From Xaviernesmea rhizosphaerae (GTDB lineage Bacteria > Pseudomonadota > Alphaproteobacteria > Rhizobiales > Rhizobiaceae): a DNA stretch of 64,000 bases. Under the pieces are notes generated by a model. It made no database searches. It was not told the origin of the DNA and saw nothing but the letters and a program-made list of their open reading frames with translations. Within the stretch, counting starts at the first letter, position 1; each line of letters begins with the position of its first letter. Location of the stretch: NCBI RefSeq assembly GCF_001938945.1, contig NZ_MKIO01000021.1, forward strand, positions 62,001-126,000, written 5' to 3'. Position numbers and translations under genes: made by a program. This document shows, piece by piece, positions 54,525 to 64,000 of this stretch.

Positions 54525-55649
54525 ATGACCAAAGATATCATCATGCTTGCCGCCGGCGGGACCGGCGGCCATCTGTTTCCGGCCGAGGCTCTGGCCCATG
54601 AGCTGACGGCACGGGGCTACGAGATCCATCTGGTGACCGACAGCCGCGCCGAGCGGTTCGCCGGCAAGTTTCCCGCCGCCGCCATCCATGTGGTGCCCTC
54701 CGCGACCGTCTCGGCGAAAAATCCGGTGAAGGCAGCCAGGGCGCTGTGGACGCTGTGGAGCGGCCTGCGGGTTGCCAAGAAGATCATGCGCAAGATCCGG
54801 CCGAAGGCCGTGGTCGGCTTCGGCGGCTATCCGACCGTGCCGCCGCTGATGGCAGCCAGCAGCCTTTCCATTCCCACCATGGTGCATGAGCAGAATGCGG
54901 TCATGGGCCGGGCGAACAAGGCGCTCGCCGCGCGCGTGCTGGCCATTGCCGGCGGCTTTCTGCCGGAAACGGAAGGCCCCTATGCCGCCAAGACGGTGAC
55001 CACGGGCAATCCCGTACGCCCCGCCGTGCTGGCGGCGGCCGAGCGTCCCTTTGTCGCGCCGGGGCCGGAGGATCCTTTCCAGCTCGTCGTCTTCGGCGGC
55101 AGCCAGGGCGCACAGTTCTTTTCCAAGGCCATTCCCAATGCCATCAGCCTCCTGGACGAGAACCGGCGGCGGCGCATCGTCGTCACACAGCAGGCCCGGC
55201 CCGAGGATATGGACATGGTGCGTGGCTGCATGAGCCGGCTGGCGCTGGAGGCCTCCGTCTCGCCCTTCTTCAGCGACATGGCCGAGCGCATCGGCAAGGC
55301 GCATCTCGTCATCAGCCGCTCCGGCGCCTCGACCGTATCGGAACTCTCGGTCATCGGCCGGCCCGCGATTCTCGTGCCCTATCCCTACGCGCTCGACCAT
55401 GATCAGGCCGCCAATGCCGCCACGCTTGCCGCCGCTGGCGGCGCCAAGGTCATCCCCCAGGCCGATCTCTCCGACGAGAAGCTGAGCGCCATCATCACCA
55501 GGGCCATGGACGACCCGGCTGCGCTCGCCACCATGGCCGCCAATGCCCGCAAGGCCGGCCGGCCGCACGCCGCCCGCTTGCTCGCCGACATGGTTGAAGC
55601 TATTGCCGGGGGCATGTCGATTGCAGAATTCAAGGAAAAACGCACATGA
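54525..55649 (+). CDS. murG: Undecaprenyldiphospho-muramoylpentapeptide beta-N-acetylglucosaminyltransferase MurG
   Basis: A 374-residue GT28 enzyme making lipid [22 protein letters not shown] (N-terminal G-loop), [39 protein letters not shown], and [12 protein letters not shown] with [16 protein letters not shown] are present. ATG 54525, ten bases after the TAGAGC element. It overlaps murC by four bases (ATGA). Confidence 0.97.
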   Translation: MTKDIIMLAAGGTGGHLFPAEALAHELTARGYEIHLVTDSRAERFAGKFPAAAIHVVPSATVSAKNPVKAARALWTLWSGLRVAKKIMRKIRPKAVVGFGGYPTVPPLMAASSLSIPTMVHEQNAVMGRANKALAARVLAIAGGFLPETEGPYAAKTVTTGNPVRPAVLAAAERPFVAPGPEDPFQLVVFGGSQGAQFFSKAIPNAISLLDENRRRRIVVTQQARPEDMDMVRGCMSRLALEASVSPFFSDMAERIGKAHLVISRSGASTVSELSVIGRPAILVPYPYALDHDQAANAATLAAAGGAKVIPQADLSDEKLSAIITRAMDDPAALATMAANARKAGRPHAARLLADMVEAIAGGMSIAEFKEKRT

Positions 55650-57061
55650 AACTGCCGCAGAGCATCGGCCTCGTCCATTTCATCGGGATCGGCGGCATCG
55701 GCATGAGCGGCATTGCCGAGGTGCTGCACAATCTCGGCCATAAGGTTCAGGGCTCCGATCAATCCGACAGCGCCAATGTCCAGCGCCTGCGGGACAAGGG
55801 CATCGAGGTCTTCGTCGGCCATCAGGCCGACAATCTCGGCGAGGCGGAAGTGGTGGTGGTCTCCACCGCGATCAAGAAGACCAATCCCGAGCTGATCGCC
55901 GCGCGCGAGAAGCTGCTGCCGGTCGTGCGCCGGGCGGAAATGCTGGCGGAGCTGATGCGCTTCCGCAGCTCGATCGCCATTGGCGGCACCCATGGCAAGA
56001 CGACCACCACCTCGATGGTCGCGGCCCTTCTGGAAGCCGGCAATCTCGACCCCACTGTGATCAATGGCGGCATCATCAACGCCTATGGCACCAATGCCCG
56101 CATGGGCGAGGGCGAGTGGATGGTGGTGGAGGCCGACGAATCGGACGGCACCTTCCTGAAGTTGCCGGCCGACATTGCCGTCGTCACCAATATCGATCCC
56201 GAGCATCTCGACCATTACGGCCATTTCGATGCTGTGCGTGCGGCCTTCCGCCAGTTCGTCGAGAACGTGCCGTTCTACGGCTTCGGCGTCATGTGCCTCG
56301 ACCATCCCGAGGTGCAGACAATGGTGGCCAAGATCGAGGACCGCAAGGTCATCACCTATGGCGAGAACCCGCAGGCCGACGTGCGCTTCCTCAATATCCG
56401 CATGGATGGCGCCACCTCGATCTTCGACGTGTCGATTCGCCGCCGGCGCACCGGCCAGACCATCGATCTGAAGGATCTGCGCCTGCCGATGCCGGGCCGT
56501 CACAATGTCTCGAACGCGACCGCCGCGATCGCCGTGGCGCAGCGTCTGGGGATCTCGCCAGAGGCGATCGCGCGCGGGCTTGCCGGCTTTGGCGGCGTCA
56601 AGCGGCGCTTCACCTTCACCGGCGAGTGGAACAATGTCCGCGTCTATGACGATTATGGGCACCATCCGGTGGAGATCAAGGCGGTGCTGAGGGCGGCGCG
56701 GGAAGCCTGTCAGGGCCGAATCATCGCCGTGCACCAGCCGCATCGCTACAGCCGCCTGCACAGCCTGTTCGAGGATTTCTCGGCCTGTTTCAACGATGCC
56801 GACACGATTCTTCTGGCGCCGGTCTATGCCGCGGGCGAGGAACCGATCGAGGGCGCGACGTCGCAGGAGCTGGTTTCGCGCATCAAGGCGGCCGGGCACC
56901 GCGATGCCCGCTTCGTCGAAGGGCCGGAAGCGCTCGCGCCCATCGTTTCTGCCATTGCGCAGCCGGGGGACTTCGTGGTTCTTTTGGGCGCCGGCAGCAT
57001 CACGTCCTGGGCTGCCGCGCTTCCTCGGGAATTGGCAGGCATGGCAGGCAAGACAGAATGA
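55646..57061 (+). CDS. murC: UDP-MurNAc-L-alanine ligase MurC
   Basis: A 471-residue Mur ligase. [33 protein letters not shown]-loop [49 protein letters not shown] and HQPHRYSRL are visible. It adds L-Ala to UDP-MurNAc. ATG 55646 is coupled to murG, and its stop overlaps murB by four bases. Confidence 0.97.
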   Translation: MKLPQSIGLVHFIGIGGIGMSGIAEVLHNLGHKVQGSDQSDSANVQRLRDKGIEVFVGHQADNLGEAEVVVVSTAIKKTNPELIAAREKLLPVVRRAEMLAELMRFRSSIAIGGTHGKTTTTSMVAALLEAGNLDPTVINGGIINAYGTNARMGEGEWMVVEADESDGTFLKLPADIAVVTNIDPEHLDHYGHFDAVRAAFRQFVENVPFYGFGVMCLDHPEVQTMVAKIEDRKVITYGENPQADVRFLNIRMDGATSIFDVSIRRRRTGQTIDLKDLRLPMPGRHNVSNATAAIAVAQRLGISPEAIARGLAGFGGVKRRFTFTGEWNNVRVYDDYGHHPVEIKAVLRAAREACQGRIIAVHQPHRYSRLHSLFEDFSACFNDADTILLAPVYAAGEEPIEGATSQELVSRIKAAGHRDARFVEGPEALAPIVSAIAQPGDFVVLLGAGSITSWAAALPRELAGMAGKTE

Positions 57062-58032
57062 AACAGGTGAACGGATCCAAACTTCTTGCCTCGCTGGGTG
57101 ACGGCGTCAACGCCTTGCGCGGACGGCTGACGCCCGATGCGCCGATGGACCGCGTCACCTGGTTTCGCGCCGGCGGCCTGGCGGAGCTGATGTTCCAGCC
57201 GCATGACGTCGACGATCTCGTCGCCTTCCTGAAGCTCCTTCCCGAAGAGGTGCCGCTGATGGTGGCGGGCGTCGGCTCGAACCTTCTGGTGCGCGATGGC
57301 GGCATTCCCGGCGCGGTGGTGCGTCTTTCTGCCAAGGGCTTCGGCGATGTCGAGCTGGCGGGCGACAACCGCGTCAAGGCCGGCGCCATCTGCCCGGACA
57401 AGAACCTGGCGGCGATGACGCTCGACCACGGCATTGGCGGCTTTTTCTTCTATTACGGCATTCCCGGGTCGATCGGCGGCGCCTTGCGCATGAATGCCGG
57501 CGCTAATGGCGGGGAGACCTCCGAGCGTGTGGTGGAGGTCCATGCCGTCGACCGGCAGGGGAACCGCCACGTGCTGACGCGCGATGAGATGGGCTATGCC
57601 TATCGCCATTCCTCCGCGCCGAAGGATCTGATCTTCACCCATGCGATCTTCGAGGGCTATCCCGAGGACAAGGCGAAGATCCGGGCCGACATGGACGCCG
57701 TGCGCCATCACCGCGAAACCGTGCAGCCGATTCGCGAGAAGACCGGCGGCTCGACGTTCAAGAACCCGGAGGGACATTCCGCCTGGAAGCTGATCGACGA
57801 GGCCGGCTGCCGCGGCATGATGATCGGCGGGGCCCAGATGTCGCCGATGCATTGCAACTTCATGATCAACACCGGCCAGGCCACCGGCTACGAGCTGGAA
57901 TATCTCGGCGAAACCGTGCGCCGGCGGGTGATGGAGCATTCCGGCGTGAAGCTGGAATGGGAGATCAAGCGCATTGGCAAGTTCATGCCGGGCTATGAGG
58001 TCAAGGAATTCCTCGGCGTGGCTCTGGTCTGA
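57058..58032 (+). CDS. murB: UDP-N-acetylenolpyruvoylglucosamine reductase MurB
   Basis: A 324-residue FAD enzyme. [26 protein letters not shown] (FAD-binding), [45 protein letters not shown] and [19 protein letters not shown] are present. It reduces UDP-GlcNAc-enolpyruvate to UDP-MurNAc. The stop codon shares one base with the next small ORF (TGATG). Confidence 0.97.
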   Translation: MKQVNGSKLLASLGDGVNALRGRLTPDAPMDRVTWFRAGGLAELMFQPHDVDDLVAFLKLLPEEVPLMVAGVGSNLLVRDGGIPGAVVRLSAKGFGDVELAGDNRVKAGAICPDKNLAAMTLDHGIGGFFFYYGIPGSIGGALRMNAGANGGETSERVVEVHAVDRQGNRHVLTRDEMGYAYRHSSAPKDLIFTHAIFEGYPEDKAKIRADMDAVRHHRETVQPIREKTGGSTFKNPEGHSAWKLIDEAGCRGMMIGGAQMSPMHCNFMINTGQATGYELEYLGETVRRRVMEHSGVKLEWEIKRIGKFMPGYEVKEFLGVALV

Positions 58033-58301
58033 TGCAGGAGGAGACGGCGCCGCTTCCGATCCCGGCGCCGCCACCGCTCGTGCACAATGAGCGGGTGAAG
58101 CTGACGGCTGCGGCGATCGACCGGCTGTCGACGGCCTGCGTTGCCGCCGGTTTCATTTCGCCCGTGGTTTCGCTTGCCAATGGGCAGATCATGATCTCCG
58201 CCTTCTCCCTTCCGATCGCCTTGTCGACAATGACTTGGCTTTTTACCGCTTTGATCCTAGATTTTGCGGCAAGACGTGTCCTCGGAAAGCTGAGACCATG
58301 A
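58032..58301 (+). CDS. 89-residue membrane protein, coupled to murB
   Basis: ATG 58032 lies inside the murB stop (TGATG), so translation is coupled. The N-terminal ~25 residues are Pro/Glu-rich and polar; then KLTAAAIDRLSTACVAAGFISPVVSLANG forms a possible helix or amphipathic stretch, and ALSTMTWLFTALILDFAARRVLG is a clear membrane helix near the C-terminus. I do not recognise a family. Small ORFs of this kind occur between murB and ddl in some rhizobia; function is unknown. An ATGA overlap leads to the next small ORF. Confidence 0.7.
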   Translation: MQEETAPLPIPAPPPLVHNERVKLTAAAIDRLSTACVAAGFISPVVSLANGQIMISAFSLPIALSTMTWLFTALILDFAARRVLGKLRP

Positions 58302-58423
58302 CAGTCGCTCTCGCATTCTATCTCTATATCCTTCCCATCCTGATCGCAGCGACCGTCTGGGGCGCGATCTGGTGGCAGGAATGGCAGGAACGTCGCCACG
58401 GGCGATTTCCGCCCGCAGAATGA
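58298..58423 (+). CDS. 41-residue membrane micro-protein, coupled to the preceding ORF
   Basis: ATG 58298 overlaps the previous stop (ATGA). The product has one hydrophobic helix (LAFYLYILPILIAATVWGAIWW, about residues 5-26) followed by a charged tail (QEWQERRHGRFPPAE). It is 41 residues long, so it is easily missed. A 16-bp terminator begins at its stop codon (58423). Its place at the end of the murG-murC-murB run and its coupling argue that it is translated; its role is unknown. Confidence 0.65.
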   Translation: MTVALAFYLYILPILIAATVWGAIWWQEWQERRHGRFPPAE

Positions 58424-58458
58424 AAAACCCGCGAAATCATCGATTTCGCGGGTTTTTT
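58423..58458. terminator. Strong bidirectional intrinsic terminator
   Basis: AAAAACCCGCGAAATC (58423-58438) and GATTTCGCGGGTTTTT (58442-58457) form a perfect 16-bp stem with an ATC loop; on the plus strand T6 follows, on the minus strand T5. It ends the murB-side operon and the MFS gene that converges on it. Confidence 0.93.
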
Positions 58459-58513
58459 GTTGATCAGGCATGAGAGGCGCGCGCCGGTTTTGTGCCGCGC
58501 GCCCTGATCGCTG

Positions 58514-59815
58514 TCAGACCTCGTCCTTGCCCGAGAGCAGGATGCAGGCCAGCGTGATCAGCGCGGCGATGCCGAGATAGTAGCCGACATAGGCCATGCC
58601 ATAGGTCGACTGCAGATAGGTGGCGATGTAGGGCGCCAGCGAGGCGCCGAAGATGCCGGCGAAGTTGAAGGTGATCGACGAGCCGGTATAGCGCACCCGG
58701 GTCGGGAAGGGCGCGGCCAGCGCCGTGCCGATCAGGCCATAGGTCATGCCCATCAGGAACATGCCGATCAGCACGAACAGGTAGACGCCCGACAGCGCGC
58801 CGGCAAGCAGCACCGGCACCAGGAAGGAGAACAGGCCGATGGCGATGGTGGTGGCGATCAGCACCTCGCGCCGACCAAGCTTCTCGGCCAGCTTGCCCGA
58901 AATTGGAATGGCGATGCCGAAGATGACCGAGCCGAAGAGCTGGACTTCCAGCGCGTCCAGGAACGGAATGCCCAGCACCTTGGTGTTGTAGGACAAGAGA
59001 TAGGCCGAGCCGATATAGAACAGCACGAAGGTGACCAGCGCGACGAAGGTGCCGAGCACGATCGAGCGCTTGTGGTTGCGGAAAAGCTCGGCCACGGGAA
59101 CGGCCACGCGCTCGTGCTTGTCGATCGCCTTCTGGAAGTCGGGCGTCTCCGTGATCGACAGGCGGACCCAGAGGCCGACGGCGATCAGCACGATCGAGGC
59201 GACGAAGGGAATGCGCCAGCCCCAGCTCAAGAGCGCGTCCTGCGACATGACATGCAGCAGCAGCCAGAAGAAGCCCGAGGAGAGGAACAGGCCGACCGGC
59301 GCCCCGAGCTGCGGGAACATGCCGTACCAGGAGCGTTTGCCCGGAGGCGCGTTTTCCGTGGCCAGCAGCACCGCACCGCCCCACTCGCCGCCAAGGCCGA
59401 AGCCCTGCCCGAAGCGGCAGGCGGCCAACAGCAGCGGCGCGAGAACGCCGATCGACTCATAGGACGGCACCAGGCCGATCACGACCGTGGAGACGCCCAT
59501 GGTCAGGAGCGCCGCCACCAGCGTGGTCTTGCGCCCGACGCGGTCGCCGAAATGCCCGAACACGATCGCGCCCAGCGGGCGGGCGAAGAAGGCGATGGAG
59601 AAGGTGGCGAAGGAAGCCAGAAGCGCCGAGGTCGGGTCGCTGGCCGGGAAGAAGATATGCGGAAACACCAGAACGGCGGCGGTCGCATAGACGTAGAAAT
59701 CGAAGAATTCGATGGTGGTGCCGATCAGGCTCGCCAGGAGAACGCGCGATGCCGAATTGGTGCGCGCCCCCGTGGAATCCCTGGCCGGCGACACGGAATG
59801 TATCGCGTTGCTCAT
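58514..59815 (-). CDS. MFS transporter, metabolite:H+ symporter (MHS) family
   Basis: A 433-residue, 12-helix transporter, ATG 59815 (MSNAIHSVSP). The region RVLLASLIGTTIEFFDFYVYATAAVLVFPHIFF and the loop GHFGDRVGRKTTLV are typical of MHS members such as ShiA, KgtP and ProP. It carries organic acids, betaines or related solutes; the substrate is unknown. It lies on the opposite strand between murB (plus two micro-ORFs) and ddl, an unusual insertion in the dcw cluster. Frames upstream of 59815 add little. Confidence 0.88.
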   Translation of the reverse strand: MSNAIHSVSPARDSTGARTNSASRVLLASLIGTTIEFFDFYVYATAAVLVFPHIFFPASDPTSALLASFATFSIAFFARPLGAIVFGHFGDRVGRKTTLVAALLTMGVSTVVIGLVPSYESIGVLAPLLLAACRFGQGFGLGGEWGGAVLLATENAPPGKRSWYGMFPQLGAPVGLFLSSGFFWLLLHVMSQDALLSWGWRIPFVASIVLIAVGLWVRLSITETPDFQKAIDKHERVAVPVAELFRNHKRSIVLGTFVALVTFVLFYIGSAYLLSYNTKVLGIPFLDALEVQLFGSVIFGIAIPISGKLAEKLGRREVLIATTIAIGLFSFLVPVLLAGALSGVYLFVLIGMFLMGMTYGLIGTALAAPFPTRVRYTGSSITFNFAGIFGASLAPYIATYLQSTYGMAYVGYYLGIAALITLACILLSGKDEV

Positions 59816-60228
59816 GGAAAGATCCAAACTGGAGATAATGAGGGGCCATATCAGGGCCGACATGAGCGGTCTCTTATCGCAATCATTTCGGGCGCGATAC
59901 CCGATAAATACGACTGTTGCGGTGCAGTTTTAGGATGCGCTGCAGCAATCGCGCGGTCCCCAGCCGTCGCGGGCGTCGTCAGGCTGGTTCCGCCCCCCTG
60001 TTAACGGGGCCTGATTCCAGGCGCGAAGGGCGTCGTGATTCCCTTCGTCAGCCGTGAATTTGGCGCTAAAAAATACATTTCCATCAATGGTTTAGAGAAA
60101 GTAAACGCTTCGTTAACCTTAATGGCGCTCTATCGTGACAAGACAGGTCCGGCTCCGACTCGCCGCAGCGGTTTTCGACCCGTCGAACGATGTCACGCGA
60201 CCGGTCTTTCCGGTGGGAGTTTTCGCCA
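59816..60228. promoter_or_regulatory. 413-bp divergent region before ddl
   Basis: No gene is supported. It must hold promoters for the MFS gene (minus) and for ddl-ftsQ-ftsA (plus). A CtrA-like half-and-half site, TAAACGCTTCGTTAA (60102-60116), lies 113 bases before ddl, in an AT-rich stretch (60066-60120). Confidence 0.45.
60102..60116. promoter_or_regulatory. Near-consensus CtrA-like site upstream of ddl
   Basis: TAAA-N7-TTAA (CGCTTCG as N7), differing from the CtrA consensus TTAA-N7-TTAA at one base. It is weaker than the mraZ site. Confidence 0.4.
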
Positions 60229-61167
60229 ATGAGTGCCAAGCATGTCGCCGTCCTGATGGGCGGCTTCTCGTCCGAGCGGCCCGTCAGCCTGTCCTCCGGG
60301 GAGGCGTGTGCGGCGGCGCTGGAAGGCGAGGGCTATCGGGTCACGCGCGTGGATGTCGGCCGCGACGTGTCCGCGGTGCTGTCGGCACTCAGGCCGGACG
60401 TCGCCTTCAACGCGCTGCATGGCCCTTTTGGCGAGGACGGCACGATCCAGGGCGTGCTGGAATATCTTGAGATTCCCTACACCCATTCCGGCATCCTGGC
60501 CTCCTCGCTGGCGATGGATAAGATCCAGGCCAAGCGGGTCGCCGCCGCCGTGGGCATTCCCGTCGCTCCGTCCAGGCTGTTGAATCGGCACGAGATCGGT
60601 CATCAGCATCCGCTGCCGCCGCCTTATGTGATCAAGCCGGTGCGCGAGGGCTCGAGCTTCGGCATCGTCATCGTCAAGGAAGACCAGAGCCATCCGCCGC
60701 AGATCGTCTCCTCGCCGGAGTGGCGCTATGGCGATCTGGTCATGGCGGAGCGCTATGTCGCCGGCCGCGAGCTCACCTGCGGCGTGATCGGCGCCGGCGA
60801 AGAGGCACGCCCTCTCGGGGTGACGGAGATCGTGCCGCTTGGTCACGCCTTCTACGACTATGAATCCAAATACGTTAAAGGCGGTTCTCAGCACATTCTT
60901 CCGGCGCAGATTTTACCGGAAATTTACCAAACTGTTCAAGAATTGGCGGTTGCGGCGCATCGCGCGATCGGGTGCCGGGGCGCGAGCCGCTCCGACTTCC
61001 GCCTGGATGATGGCGAGGGTGGAACGGGCGAACTGATCTGGCTGGAAGTCAACACCCAGCCCGGCATGACGCCGACCTCGCTCCTTCCTGAAATCGCGGC
61101 GCATGCGGGCATGCCCTTCGGGAAATTCTTGAGCTGGCTGGTGGAGGACGCATCGTGTTTGCGTTGA
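60229..61167 (+). CDS. ddl: D-alanine-D-alanine ligase Ddl
   Basis: A 312-residue ATP-grasp ligase that makes D-Ala-D-Ala. [58 protein letters not shown], and [18 protein letters not shown] are intact. ATG 60229 follows GGGAG. In this window it is separated from murB by the MFS gene and begins a second division operon. The stop overlaps ftsQ by 13 bases. Confidence 0.96.
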   Translation: MSAKHVAVLMGGFSSERPVSLSSGEACAAALEGEGYRVTRVDVGRDVSAVLSALRPDVAFNALHGPFGEDGTIQGVLEYLEIPYTHSGILASSLAMDKIQAKRVAAAVGIPVAPSRLLNRHEIGHQHPLPPPYVIKPVREGSSFGIVIVKEDQSHPPQIVSSPEWRYGDLVMAERYVAGRELTCGVIGAGEEARPLGVTEIVPLGHAFYDYESKYVKGGSQHILPAQILPEIYQTVQELAVAAHRAIGCRGASRSDFRLDDGEGGTGELIWLEVNTQPGMTPTSLLPEIAAHAGMPFGKFLSWLVEDASCLR

Positions 61168-62087
61168 AGAGGCGAAGGACGGCGCGGCTGCGCGAGTCCG
61201 ATCTTTTGGAGGCGGATGACAAGATCGTCCTGCCGCGCCCCTTGCGCCGCGTGACGCGGTTCCTCCTGTGCCTGTGCACGGGCCGGATCCGCTTTCCCGC
61301 CTATACGGGCACGATCTCGGCGCTGGCCCTGTTCGGCGCGACCGGTCTTTATGGCATGAATCTCGGCGGTCACAGCCAGACGGTGGCGCAGGCCACCACC
61401 TCGGCGGCAGGCTTTGCCATCGAGGACGTCAAGATCGCCGGCAATGAACAGACCTCGGACATCGACATCCTGCAGCAGCTCGGCCTCGACGGCACGACCT
61501 CGCTGGTGGCGCTCGACGTGGAGACCGCCCGCGACCTGATCGCGAAAATGCCCTGGGTCGAGCATGTGACCGTGCGCAAGGTCTATCCGCGCACGATCCA
61601 GGTGACGCTCAAGGAGCGCCAGGCCTTCGGCATCTGGCAGCACGGCACGGAACTGTCGCTGATCGAAAAGAGCGGCAGCGTGATCGCGCCGCTGCGCGAC
61701 AACAAGTTCGCCGGCCTGCCGCTCTTCGTCGGTCGCGATGCGGAAACGGCGGCTGCCGGCTTCTACCAGAGCTTCTCGCGCTGGCCGGACATCCAGAAGC
61801 GGGTGAAGGCCTATGTCCGCATCGCCGGACGGCGCTGGGACCTGGTGATGGACAATGGCGTGACCGTGAAACTGCCGGAGCGCGACCTGGAGCGCGCCAT
61901 GGAAGTGCTCAGCACCATGGAAGAGGGCCAGCAGCTTCTGGAGCGCGATATCGCCGCCGTCGATCTGCGCCTGGAAGACCGCACCACCATCCAGCTCAGC
62001 GCGGAGGCCGCCGCACGCCGCGGCAGCCTCGTTGACGCCCGCAACAAGCAATTGATGAAGCTCGAAAAGCAGGAGAGCGCCCTATGA
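61155..62087 (+). CDS. ftsQ: Cell division protein FtsQ
   Basis: A 310-residue bitopic division protein. GTG 61155 is used because GGAGG lies seven bases upstream. A cytoplasmic Arg-rich N-terminus, a membrane helix (about residues 52-70, [19 protein letters not shown]), then the POTRA domain ([76 protein letters not shown] is described here only as the region 88-164) and the beta domain with [14 protein letters not shown]. It recruits FtsB/FtsL. An ATGA overlap leads to ftsA. Confidence 0.95.
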   Translation: MFALKRRRTARLRESDLLEADDKIVLPRPLRRVTRFLLCLCTGRIRFPAYTGTISALALFGATGLYGMNLGGHSQTVAQATTSAAGFAIEDVKIAGNEQTSDIDILQQLGLDGTTSLVALDVETARDLIAKMPWVEHVTVRKVYPRTIQVTLKERQAFGIWQHGTELSLIEKSGSVIAPLRDNKFAGLPLFVGRDAETAAAGFYQSFSRWPDIQKRVKAYVRIAGRRWDLVMDNGVTVKLPERDLERAMEVLSTMEEGQQLLERDIAAVDLRLEDRTTIQLSAEAAARRGSLVDARNKQLMKLEKQESAL

Positions 62088-63415
62088 GCGTCTTCGGGTC
62101 GTCCCACTTCGGCCTGCCGCGTCTCAAGCCCTTGTCGGCCAAGCGCACCCAGATCGTGTCGGTTCTCGACATCGGTTCGACCAAGGTGGTCTGCATGATC
62201 GGCCGGCTGACACCGCGCGCGGAAAGCCAGATCCTGCCGAATCGCACGCACAGCATCGAGATCATCGGCCTTGGCCACCACAAGTCGCGCGGCATGAAGA
62301 ACGGCGTGATCGCCGATCTCGATGCCGTGGAAAGCGTGGTGCGCCTGGCGGTGGACGCGGCCGAGCGCATGGCGGGGCTGACGATCGACAGCCTGATCGT
62401 CAACATCTCCGCCGGGCGTCTGCAGAGTGACATCTACACCGCCACCATCGATCTCGGCGGGCAGGAAGTGGATCAGGCCGATCTCAAGCGCGTGCTGGCG
62501 GCAGCCGCCCAGCGCTCGCAGCGCCAGGACCGGATGATTCTCCACTCGCTGCCCACGGGCTATTCGCTCGATGGCGAACGCGGCATCCGCGATCCGCTGG
62601 CCATGTTCGGCGATGTGCTGGGCGTGGACATCCACATGCTGACGGCCGAGCGCGCGGCGCTGCGCAATCTCGAACTCTGCGTCAACCGCGCGCATCTCTC
62701 GGTCGAAGGGCTGGTGGCCACCCCTTATGCCAGCGGTCTGGCGACGCTGGTGGATGACGAGGTCGAGCTCGGCTGCGCGGCCATCGATCTGGGCGGCGGC
62801 ACCACCACCATCTCGGTCTTCGCCGAAGGCCGCCTCGTTCATGCCGATGCGGTCTCGCTCGGCGGACACCATATCACCACGGATCTGGCGCGCGGCCTCT
62901 CCACGCGGATCGAGGATGCCGAGCGGCTGAAGGTCGTGCACGGCTCGGCCATGCCGAACGGCGCGGACGAGCGGGAAATGGTCAGCGTTCCGCCGATCGG
63001 CGAGGATGAGCGCGACCAGCCGACCCACGTGCCGCGCGCGCTGCTGTCGCGAATCGTCCGCGCCCGCGTCGAGGAAACGCTGGAACTGATTCGCGACCGC
63101 ATCCAGCGCTCGGGCTTCTCGCCTATCGTCGGCAAGCGTGTGGTGCTGACCGGCGGCGGCAGCCAGCTGACCGGCCTGGCGGATGCAGCAAGGCGCGTTC
63201 TGGCGCGCAATGTGCGAATCGGTCGCCCTCTCGGCGTGTCCGGCCTGCCGGCTGCGGCCAAAGGCCCGGCCTTTTCCGCGGCCGTCGGGCTGATGATCTA
63301 TCCCCAGGTCGCCGACCAGGAAACCCATGCGGCGCAGGGCGGTCTCATCGCCTCGCTGGCGGGAAACAACAGCCGCATCGCCCGGGTCGGGCAATGGCTG
63401 AAAGAAAGTTTCTGA
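62084..63415 (+). CDS. ftsA: Cell division protein FtsA
   Basis: A 443-residue actin-like ATPase anchoring FtsZ to the membrane. VSVLDIGSTKVVCMIGRL (phosphate 1), ADVDAVESVVR-type LDAVESVVRLAVDAAER (1C subdomain), AIDLGGGTTTISVFAEG (phosphate 2) and VLTGGGSQLTGLADAARRVL (adenosine) are present. A C-terminal amphipathic tail (ARVGQWLKESF) is the membrane-targeting helix. Overlaps ftsQ by four bases. Confidence 0.96.
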   Translation: MSVFGSSHFGLPRLKPLSAKRTQIVSVLDIGSTKVVCMIGRLTPRAESQILPNRTHSIEIIGLGHHKSRGMKNGVIADLDAVESVVRLAVDAAERMAGLTIDSLIVNISAGRLQSDIYTATIDLGGQEVDQADLKRVLAAAAQRSQRQDRMILHSLPTGYSLDGERGIRDPLAMFGDVLGVDIHMLTAERAALRNLELCVNRAHLSVEGLVATPYASGLATLVDDEVELGCAAIDLGGGTTTISVFAEGRLVHADAVSLGGHHITTDLARGLSTRIEDAERLKVVHGSAMPNGADEREMVSVPPIGEDERDQPTHVPRALLSRIVRARVEETLELIRDRIQRSGFSPIVGKRVVLTGGGSQLTGLADAARRVLARNVRIGRPLGVSGLPAAAKGPAFSAAVGLMIYPQVADQETHAAQGGLIASLAGNNSRIARVGQWLKESF

Positions 63416-63531
63416 CGTCGTCCGTAAGGCCCCGCAATCGTGACGCAAGCTTCGCGCGGGAACGGACTGTTACGTTGATTGAGATTTGGCCGGCTCGGCA
63501 AGGCGGCCAGGTAGAAGGAAGGAACGGGTAA

Positions 63532-64000
63532 ATGACCATCAACTTGCAGAAGCCGGACATCACCGAGCTCAAGCCGCGCATCACCGTCTTCGGTGTCGGC
63601 GGCGGCGGCGGCAACGCTGTCAACAACATGATCACCGCAGGCCTGCAGGGCGTCGATTTCGTCGTCGCCAACACCGACGCGCAGGCGCTGACCATGACCA
63701 AGGCCGAGCGAATCATCCAGATGGGTGTCGCCGTCACCGAAGGTCTGGGCGCCGGTTCGCAGCCGGAAGTCGGCCGCGCGGCCGCCGAGGAATGCATCGA
63801 TGAGATCATCGATCACCTGAACGGCACGCATATGTGCTTCGTCACCGCCGGCATGGGCGGCGGCACCGGCACGGGCGCGGCTCCGGTCGTGGCCCAGGCG
63901 GCCCGCAACAAGGGCATCCTCACTGTCGGCGTCGTCACCAAGCCGTTCCACTTCGAGGGCCAGCGGCGCATGCGGCTTGCCGAACAGGGCATCGCCGAGC
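63532..64000 (+). CDS. ftsZ: Cell division protein FtsZ (N-terminal part, runs off window)
   Basis: The first ~156 residues of the tubulin-like GTPase. [20 protein letters not shown] (G1), [21 protein letters not shown], and the tubulin signature [13 protein letters not shown] (with GMGGG before) are intact. ATG 63532 follows GAAGGAAGG. The 116-bp gap after ftsA likely contains its own promoter, as in other alphaproteobacteria. The C-terminus (polymer and tail) is outside the window. Confidence 0.97.
   Translation, partial: MTINLQKPDITELKPRITVFGVGGGGGNAVNNMITAGLQGVDFVVANTDAQALTMTKAERIIQMGVAVTEGLGAGSQPEVGRAAAEECIDEIIDHLNGTHMCFVTAGMGGGTGTGAAPVVAQAARNKGILTVGVVTKPFHFEGQRRMRLAEQGIAE

Noticed and set aside
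60102..60116. Treating the ddl-upstream TAAA-N7-TTAA as a proven CtrA site
   Set aside because: One base off the consensus; only worth noting as a weak candidate.
1..64000. tRNA genes, CRISPR arrays, insertion sequences, prophage or an origin of replication
   Set aside because: I saw no cloverleaf, no regularly spaced repeats with spacers, no transposase, integrase or phage genes and no cluster of DnaA boxes.

Overview
The window is high-GC DNA from an alphaproteobacterium of the order Hyphomicrobiales, most likely family Rhizobiaceae. The evidence is a rhizobial-type division and cell-wall (dcw) cluster, a btaAB betaine-lipid operon, an ArsR-methyltransferase regulator of the SahR type upstream of metF, a fused carnitine dehydrogenase/thioesterase, a VirC1-like ParA protein, and intergenic palindromes of the rhizobial type. 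It looks chromosomal. I see no insertion sequence, prophage, CRISPR array or tRNA.

Region 1 (1-16 kb) is nutrient uptake and catabolism. It holds a peptide-type ABC transporter (one complete and one truncated paralogous binding protein, two permeases, a fused double ATPase) and an XRE-like regulator. Next comes a carnitine-to-glycine-betaine module: a carnitine dehydrogenase fused to a hot-dog thioesterase, a BKACE (DUF849) cleavage enzyme, and a divergent GATase1-like AraC activator. A four-gene polyamine/iron-type ABC transporter operon follows, with a 17-bp perfect hairpin between the binding-protein gene and the first permease gene.

Region 2 (15.5-29.7 kb) is mixed housekeeping: VirC1-like ParA, an L,D-transpeptidase, a DUF4432 protein, a DUF442 rhodanese/phosphatase-like protein, two EamA exporters, an alpha/beta hydrolase, EttA, a chemotaxis receptor, and sahR-metF with a 20-bp perfect palindromic operator. 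A previously easy-to-miss 25-codon membrane micro-gene lies at 28480-28557 on the minus strand, with its own Shine-Dalgarno and a minus-strand intrinsic terminator.

Region 3 (30-43 kb) is rich in peptidoglycan hydrolases (MltB-like, GH25, two SLT proteins, an AmiD-like amidase). Between them lie btaBA with a candidate PHO box, a degenerate GGDEF membrane protein, a class-C-like serine hydrolase, a PPi-type phosphofructokinase and a TerB-J-domain protein. rnpB (RNase P RNA) closes this part.

Region 4 (43.5-64 kb) is the dcw cluster: mraZ-rsmH-ftsL-ftsI-murE-murF-mraY-murD-ftsW-murG-murC-murB, two tiny translationally coupled membrane ORFs, a terminator, an MFS transporter on the opposite strand, then ddl-ftsQ-ftsA-ftsZ (ftsZ runs off the end). 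Upstream of mraZ are a CtrA-like site and four CCCA pentamers at an exact 10-bp period (TGGGA/C read on the other strand), a very good match to a MraZ operator overlapping a possible promoter.

Functionally, cell-wall precursor synthesis and division (region 4) sit next to a dense set of wall-remodelling enzymes (region 3). The first part of the window handles quaternary amines, peptides and methyl-group metabolism. Every functional call here is by reading motifs and gene context; no database search was run.
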